Assembly (NCBI GenBank): GCA_038245795.1
Contig: JBBRSC010000118.1
Coordinates: 1-9,716, forward strand
Direction: 5' to 3'
DNA length: 9,716 nt
DNA from: JBBRSC01 sp038245795
Lineage (GTDB): Bacteria; Actinomycetota; Acidimicrobiia; Acidimicrobiales; Microtrichaceae
In this document: positions 6,202 through 9,716 of the stretch, piece by piece
How the letters are laid out: every line of letters begins with the position of its first letter
How positions within the stretch are numbered: the first letter of the stretch is position 1
The notes under the pieces: generated by a model
Seen by the model: the letters and a program-made list of their open reading frames with translations, nothing else
Database searches by the model: none
What the model was told of the DNA's origin: nothing
Made by a program: the position numbers and the translations under genes

Positions 6202-6204
6202 CGC

Positions 6205-7590
6205 ATGCTGATCCGTGGTGGACGGGTCATCGACATCGACGGCGCTCGAATGGCCGATGTCCGCATCGGACCCTACGGCACGATCGCCGAGGTTGGCCCT
6301 GATCTCGTGGTGATCGACGGTGACGAGATCGTCGACGCGACTGGCTCACTCGTGGTCCCCGGTGGGGTCGACGCGCATACCCACCTGCATCTCCATGTTG
6401 GCGCGCTCGATGTGGCGGACGACTTCACCTCCGGCACCGCCGCGGCTGCCGTCGGAGGCACCACGACCGTCATCGAATACGTGACAGCGCATCGGGGCCA
6501 GGACCCACTCGATGCCCTGGCCGAGTGGTCCCGTGAAGCCGAGCCAGCGGCCGTGGACTACGGCTTCCACATGACGTTCACTGAGATGATTCCCGAGGCG
6601 ACGGTCGCGACCTGTGTCGAGCGAGGGCTCACGTCCTTCAAGTTGTATCTGGCCTATCCGGAGTCGCTGATGGTCGACGATGAGGTCGTCGTCAACGTGA
6701 TGACTCACGCTGCCAAACACGGTGGCTTGGTCACGATCCACGCTGAGAACGGCGGTGCGGTGGAGGCGCTTCGGAGCCAGGTCCTGGCGCGCGGAACGAC
6801 AACGCCGGATGGTCACGCGCTCAGTCGCCCGGCCGCAGTCGAAGGCGAAGCGACGGCACGCGCTGCGGTGCTCGCCGAGATCGTCGGAGCGCCGGTCTAC
6901 ATCGTCCACATGAGCTCGGCGCCAGCGTTGGCTGCGGTGCGCGCCGCCCAGGAGCGAGGCGTGTCAATCATGGCCGAGACGTGCCCGCAGTATCTGCACC
7001 TCGACGTGACCCGGCTCGAGGGCGTGGGTGGTCAGGACTTCGTGTGCACCCCACCGCTCCGTGAGAGATGGCATTCCGAGGAGTTGTGGCACGGACTCGG
7101 GTCGGGTTGGATCCACACCGTTGCGACCGACCATTGCCCATGGTGGATGCACGATCGTCGGCGGGGCACCGCTGATCGAGAAGGCGGTTGGCGGGACTTC
7201 ACCGAGATTCCGGGTGGGCTCCCGGGGATCGAGACTCGGTTGGCGCTGGTGTGGGACGGCGTGCGCGCTGGCCGATTGACCGAAGCTGACTGGGTGCGGT
7301 TGTGCGCCGAGGCGCCCGCGAGGACGTTCGGCCTGTGGCCGCGCAAGGGAAACCTGCGGGTGGGTGCTGATGCCGACGTGGTCGTGTGGGACCCGTCCCG
7401 GACGCAGTCGCTCAATGCGGCGGCGCTGCACATGCGTGTCGACCACTCGCCCTATGAGGGGATGACGACCGTTGGTTGGCCGTCCCTGGTCACGTCACGT
7501 GGTCGGGTTGTGGCACGCGATGGCGTGTTCTGCGGCGAAGCGGGTCATGGCCGGTTCCTGGCGCGCGAGCAGGTGTGGTTCGACGACTGA
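6205..7590 (+). CDS. hydA: D-hydantoinase / dihydropyrimidinase family cyclic amidohydrolase
   Basis: This 461-residue amidohydrolase-superfamily enzyme opens cyclic ureides such as 5-substituted hydantoins or dihydropyrimidines to N-carbamoyl amino acids. All metal-site positions are present: HTH in GGVDAHTHLHLHV (His58, His60), the carbamylated lysine in TSFKLYLAYP (Lys146), IHAENG (His179), YIVHMSS (His235) and TDHCPW (Asp309). The DDFTSGTAAAAVGGTTTVIEY stretch (72-92) and overall length are typical of dihydropyrimidinase/D-hydantoinase rather than allantoinase. The ATG at 6205 (MLIRGGRVIDIDG) is the family-typical N-terminus; the upstream in-frame ATG at 6130 would only add sequence antisense to the thiamine-binding gene. 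No SD is evident. Its product would be the substrate for the carbamoylases in the divergent operon. Substrate stereochemistry and ring size cannot be read from the sequence. Confidence 0.92.
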   Translation: MLIRGGRVIDIDGARMADVRIGPYGTIAEVGPDLVVIDGDEIVDATGSLVVPGGVDAHTHLHLHVGALDVADDFTSGTAAAAVGGTTTVIEYVTAHRGQDPLDALAEWSREAEPAAVDYGFHMTFTEMIPEATVATCVERGLTSFKLYLAYPESLMVDDEVVVNVMTHAAKHGGLVTIHAENGGAVEALRSQVLARGTTTPDGHALSRPAAVEGEATARAAVLAEIVGAPVYIVHMSSAPALAAVRAAQERGVSIMAETCPQYLHLDVTRLEGVGGQDFVCTPPLRERWHSEELWHGLGSGWIHTVATDHCPWWMHDRRRGTADREGGWRDFTEIPGGLPGIETRLALVWDGVRAGRLTEADWVRLCAEAPARTFGLWPRKGNLRVGADADVVVWDPSRTQSLNAAALHMRVDHSPYEGMTTVGWPSLVTSRGRVVARDGVFCGEAGHGRFLAREQVWFDD

Positions 7591-7593
7591 CTG

Positions 7594-7655
7594 GCTTCGC
7601 TGCGACCGAACTGCCGCCCCCTGCGAAGCGCGCACGCGCTGTCACCCCCGGGGTG
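7594..7655. terminator. Possible bidirectional terminator structures in the convergent gap
   Basis: The 125-bp region between the hydantoinase stop and the 3' end of the glycosylase-like gene holds two inverted repeats. One is GCTTCGC (7594-7600) with GCGAAGC (7623-7629). The other is a compact GC-rich hairpin, CACCC-CCG-GGGTG (7643-7655). Neither is followed by a T-rich run on either strand, so an intrinsic terminator is only tentatively proposed from location and convergent gene order. Confidence 0.3.
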
Positions 7656-7715
7656 GTCAAGGCTGAGTGGTTCACTGACTCCGCCCCGAAAGTTGGTGGG
7701 CCGTGCGCCGCGACC

Positions 7716-8783
7716 TCAGATCTGCTCGATCGTCGAGATACCCCGCTCGGGCAAGCAGAGGAAGCGCTGGACGTCAATGGCGTCCGCCTTCAACGCAGCA
7801 AGGTCCTTCGGCGCGATCGTCTCCAAGGGTCGAAGCCGAATGCCCTTCGGTTCTATGGCCCAAGTCGCAACGACGTGTCCGTTGACGAGCGCCGTCGGAC
7901 GGAAGATGCCGCCCGAGGTCACCACACCGTGATGGGGTCCAACGAACATCTCGCGTGAGGCCCATCCGTGGAGGATCGGGTCGAACGGACCCAACAAACG
8001 CGGCGACGGAGAAGCGGTGACATCGCGGTCCGGACCTGCTGGATCCAACGCCGCGAACGCGCGACGCGCCGCGCCCAACGCCATACCGGTCCACTTGACG
8101 AGGTCCTTCGCGTCGGCCGGTCCATGACCCACCAGGTACCGCTCGGCCAACCACTTCTCGGCGGTTGCGATATCGATGTCGGGGCGTGGGCCGATCCACA
8201 GTGCAGGATCGACGAAGGCCTGCTCGGTGGCCGTTGACCCAGCGCGTTGAACAACCGGGCCTCGTAGCGCGTGCCCGGCATTCGACGCTGCGAACAGCAG
8301 ATGGACGAGCGCTTGGCCCGCGGTCGGGATCCCGGCCGCTTCGAGCAGGATCCGAAGCTCACCGCGAGTACGGGCATCGCCTTCGCCCAGTGCCTCGGCG
8401 ATGATGGCGACGCCGCGTTCGGCATGGTGTTCGTCGACGCCCTCTTGGCGGAGTCGAGTCGCGTTCGAGGTCGCCAGCCGCGGGGCGGTCAACGCGTGCA
8501 GCCACCAGTAGTCCTCTGACGGAACGAGATGCAGGGTTCCTCGGTGCAGCCATCCAATCACCATCGACCGATCGATGGTCAGCGCGTGATCGACATCGTT
8601 GGCGGTGAGTCCCGTGGTTCGCGCGCGGATGGCCAACCGGGCACCACGTGGATCTTGGGCCTGGGTTGCGAGGAGACGGCGAACCGTCTCGATCGCCGAT
8701 CGACTCGGTTCGGTCAGGCCCTGGGAGCGCAGACGGGCTGAACGAAGTTGGTTCGTCGAGTCCGGTTCGGGCCCGCCGTTCAC
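7716..8783 (-). CDS. Winged-helix DNA-binding protein, AlkZ-like DNA glycosylase family (HTH_42)
   Basis: This 355-residue protein belongs to the HTH_42/AlkZ-like family built from tandem winged-helix domains. Typical stretches are SRSAIETVRRLLATQAQDPRGARLAIRAR (residues 27-55), IGWLHRGTLHLVPSEDYWWL (76-95), WLAERYLVGHGPADAKDLVKWTG (211-233) and LGPFDPILHGWASRE (264-278). QAQ at 41-43 matches the Q-x-Q catalytic motif of AlkZ-type glycosylases, which release bulky or crosslinked alkylated bases; AlkX/YcaQ has Q-x-D there. AlkZ is known as a self-resistance enzyme in antibiotic clusters, but many homologues, like this one, are not in such clusters. The GTG start overlaps the SRPBCC gene's stop by GTGA (8780-8783), so the two genes are translationally coupled. 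Family is confident; glycosylase activity is inferred. Confidence 0.82.
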   Translation of the reverse strand: MNGGPEPDSTNQLRSARLRSQGLTEPSRSAIETVRRLLATQAQDPRGARLAIRARTTGLTANDVDHALTIDRSMVIGWLHRGTLHLVPSEDYWWLHALTAPRLATSNATRLRQEGVDEHHAERGVAIIAEALGEGDARTRGELRILLEAAGIPTAGQALVHLLFAASNAGHALRGPVVQRAGSTATEQAFVDPALWIGPRPDIDIATAEKWLAERYLVGHGPADAKDLVKWTGMALGAARRAFAALDPAGPDRDVTASPSPRLLGPFDPILHGWASREMFVGPHHGVVTSGGIFRPTALVNGHVVATWAIEPKGIRLRPLETIAPKDLAALKADAIDVQRFLCLPERGISTIEQI

Positions 8784-9241
8784 CCCTCGGCCACGGCCTT
8801 GAGTCGGTTGAGGGTGTCGTGGAGGCCCTGATCCATCACCCCATCGTGGCTCGTCGTTCCGCCGAGCAACAGCGACGCAAAGACTGTCGCCAACAGGGGG
8901 CGCTTCTTGAACATCTCACGCGACTCGGTCACAACGGTGCTGTCGCCGTTGGCCTCGAAACGGTAGGTCCACCGGGCGCCGCTGCCGTCGGTTTCGAACG
9001 AGAACGCCTTGCCAGGGTCCGCAACGACCACGCGGTTGACCGTCGACCAGCGGATCATGCCGGCCTTGTTGGTGCCTTTGAATTTGGCGCCGACGGCGGG
9101 ACCGGTGGCGCCACCGAGCCACTTGCCGCCGGTGCACTCGGGGCTGAGCTTGCCCATCCTGGTGATGTCGGTGACGAGCTCGTAGAGCTTCTCCGGCGAT
9201 GCTTCGATCGTGACGGATGCGGACGCTGGGCTGTCAGGCAT
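8780..9241 (-). CDS. SRPBCC-fold (START/polyketide cyclase-like) protein
   Basis: This 153-residue protein has the SRPBCC pattern: ASVTIEASPEKLYELVTDITRMGKLSPE at the N-terminus (8-35), a central strand region with FKGTNKAGMIRWSTVNRVVVADPGKAFSFET (54-84), WTYRFEANGDSTVVTESRE (91-109) and a long amphipathic C-terminal helix (133-151) ending LHDTLNRLKAVAEG. Such proteins form a hydrophobic cavity that binds lipids or other small hydrophobic molecules; function ranges widely and cannot be assigned here. Start is ATG at 9241 without an SD; TAGCGT six bases upstream suggests a leaderless message. The stop overlaps the glycosylase-like gene by GTGA, implying joint expression. Confidence 0.85.
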   Translation of the reverse strand: MPDSPASASVTIEASPEKLYELVTDITRMGKLSPECTGGKWLGGATGPAVGAKFKGTNKAGMIRWSTVNRVVVADPGKAFSFETDGSGARWTYRFEANGDSTVVTESREMFKKRPLLATVFASLLLGGTTSHDGVMDQGLHDTLNRLKAVAEG

Positions 9242-9247
9242 GGGGCG

Positions 9248-9253
9248 ACGCTA
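9248..9253 (-). promoter_or_regulatory. Candidate -10 element for the SRPBCC gene (leaderless)
   Basis: TAGCGT on the minus strand fits TANNNT and ends six bases before the ATG at 9241, placing the predicted transcription start at the A of the start codon. No SD lies upstream of this ATG, consistent with a leaderless transcript. No good -35 is visible in the 47-bp gap. Confidence 0.4.
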
Positions 9254-9288
9254 CCCGCCGACACTCTGTCGTGGCCCACCGGAACCGT

Positions 9289-9624
9289 TCAGCGACTGCT
9301 CCGCCGAACCTCGACCACCTCACAGGTTCCGGCCACGATGGCGACGATCTCGGCCACCATGAGCTCGTCGAGGTAACCAGCGTGGTCTCTGAGTTTGAAC
9401 CGCAACAGGCGGCGCTGTCTGGCCGAGATGACGGGAGCGGACACCGGATAGCACGAGCGTCCTTCCACGATGACTTCGCACAGGGTGATGGCAGTGTTGT
9501 TGACGAGCGCTGAGGTTCTCCGGGCGAAGCGCACCGGATCGTCGTCGGCGATGACGTCGATCTCGAGCAGAGCCGGCGAGGTGTGGACGAGTTCTTCGTT
9601 GCGTTCCAACATCTCGGTGTTCAC
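9289..9624 (-). CDS. Hypothetical protein, 111 aa
   Basis: I do not recognise this protein. It is soluble, mixed alpha/beta in appearance, with a hydrophobic beta-like strand LLEIDVIA (19-26), a central segment SALVNNTAITLCEVIVEGRSCYPVSAP and a basic stretch ISARQRRLLRFKLRDH before a final hydrophobic segment VAEIVAIVAGTCEVVEV. No signal peptide or transmembrane helix is evident. The GTG start at 9624 overlaps the stop of the upstream gene (GTGA) and has AAAGGA eight bases upstream, so it looks like a real, translated second gene of an operon. The ATG four codons downstream (9612) is an alternative start. Confidence 0.7.
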   Translation of the reverse strand: MNTEMLERNEELVHTSPALLEIDVIADDDPVRFARRTSALVNNTAITLCEVIVEGRSCYPVSAPVISARQRRLLRFKLRDHAGYLDELMVAEIVAIVAGTCEVVEVRRSSR

Positions 9625-9716
9625 TGGCCCTGTCCTTTCGTGAATCCGGGCTCGCCGTCGAACGCAAAGAGCCCTTCGGTCTTGATGGGCTCCAGACCCG
9701 CTTCGGCGAGGCGTCG
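9621..9716 (-). CDS. C-terminal fragment of an upstream gene (partial, unassigned)
   Basis: Only the last 31 residues are inside the window (RRLAEAGLEPIK through the terminal GFTKGQGQ), followed by TGA. The frame is open to the window edge. Its stop overlaps the GTG start of the next gene by GTGA, and the SD of that gene (AAAGGA) lies within its last codons. The fragment is too short for me to name a family. Confidence 0.6.
   Translation of the reverse strand, partial: RRLAEAGLEPIKTEGLFAFDGEPGFTKGQGQ

Noticed and set aside
6130..6204. Upstream ATG for the hydantoinase
   Set aside because: The extra 25 residues are antisense to the thiamine-binding gene, and the family N-terminus (MLIRGGRVID) begins at 6205.
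5957..6270. TPP riboswitch associated with the thiamine-binding gene
   Set aside because: Its upstream region is the hydantoinase coding sequence, and I see no TPP-riboswitch-like conserved segments there.
1..7590. Classical purine/allantoin degradation cluster
   Set aside because: The cyclic amidohydrolase has dihydropyrimidinase/hydantoinase rather than allantoinase features, and no urate oxidase, HIU hydrolase, OHCU decarboxylase or ureidoglycolate enzyme is visible. It cannot be fully excluded without flanking sequence.

Overview
This is a 9.7 kb stretch of GC-rich chromosome. The strong G/C bias at third codon positions, frequent GTG starts, many 4-base stop/start overlaps and several starts with no Shine-Dalgarno sequence but a nearby TANNNT hexamer all suggest an actinobacterium. 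An acidimicrobial-type lineage is possible, but that is inference from sequence style only; no rRNA or other marker gene is present.

Layout. (1) Positions 1-5458 hold a tightly packed five-gene minus-strand operon: FAD, [2Fe-2S] and molybdopterin subunits of a xanthine-dehydrogenase-type molybdenum hydroxylase, then an M20 N-carbamoyl-L-amino-acid hydrolase/allantoate-amidohydrolase family enzyme, then the N-terminal half of a nitrilase-superfamily N-carbamoyl-D-amino-acid hydrolase that runs off the window. Each junction is a 4-base ATGA or GTGA overlap. (2) An 88-bp divergent control region separates this operon from a small plus-strand regulator with a YheO-type C-terminal helix-turn-helix. 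(3) A 77-codon thiamine-binding (YkoF/MTH1187-like) gene sits on the minus strand between the regulator and a plus-strand D-hydantoinase/dihydropyrimidinase gene (6205-7590). (4) After a 125-bp convergent gap comes an unrelated-looking minus-strand cluster: an unknown C-terminal fragment, a 111-aa unknown protein, an SRPBCC-fold protein, and an AlkZ-like winged-helix DNA glycosylase family protein.

How the genes may work together. Hydantoinase plus carbamoylases convert a cyclic ureide to an N-carbamoyl amino acid and then to an amino acid, CO2 and ammonia. The molybdenum hydroxylase would plausibly oxidise an N-heterocycle to feed this route. The small regulator between the two arms is the obvious candidate controller. 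The substrate is not determined by the sequence; a hydantoin-type or purine/pyrimidine-derived ureide is the reasonable range.

The most unusual structure is at the junction of the molybdopterin subunit and the M20 hydrolase. A perfect 26-bp unit containing a ribosome-binding site, a stop and a GTG start is tandemly triplicated (1736-1813). The result is two extra 9-codon mini-ORFs chained by GTGA overlaps between two normal genes.
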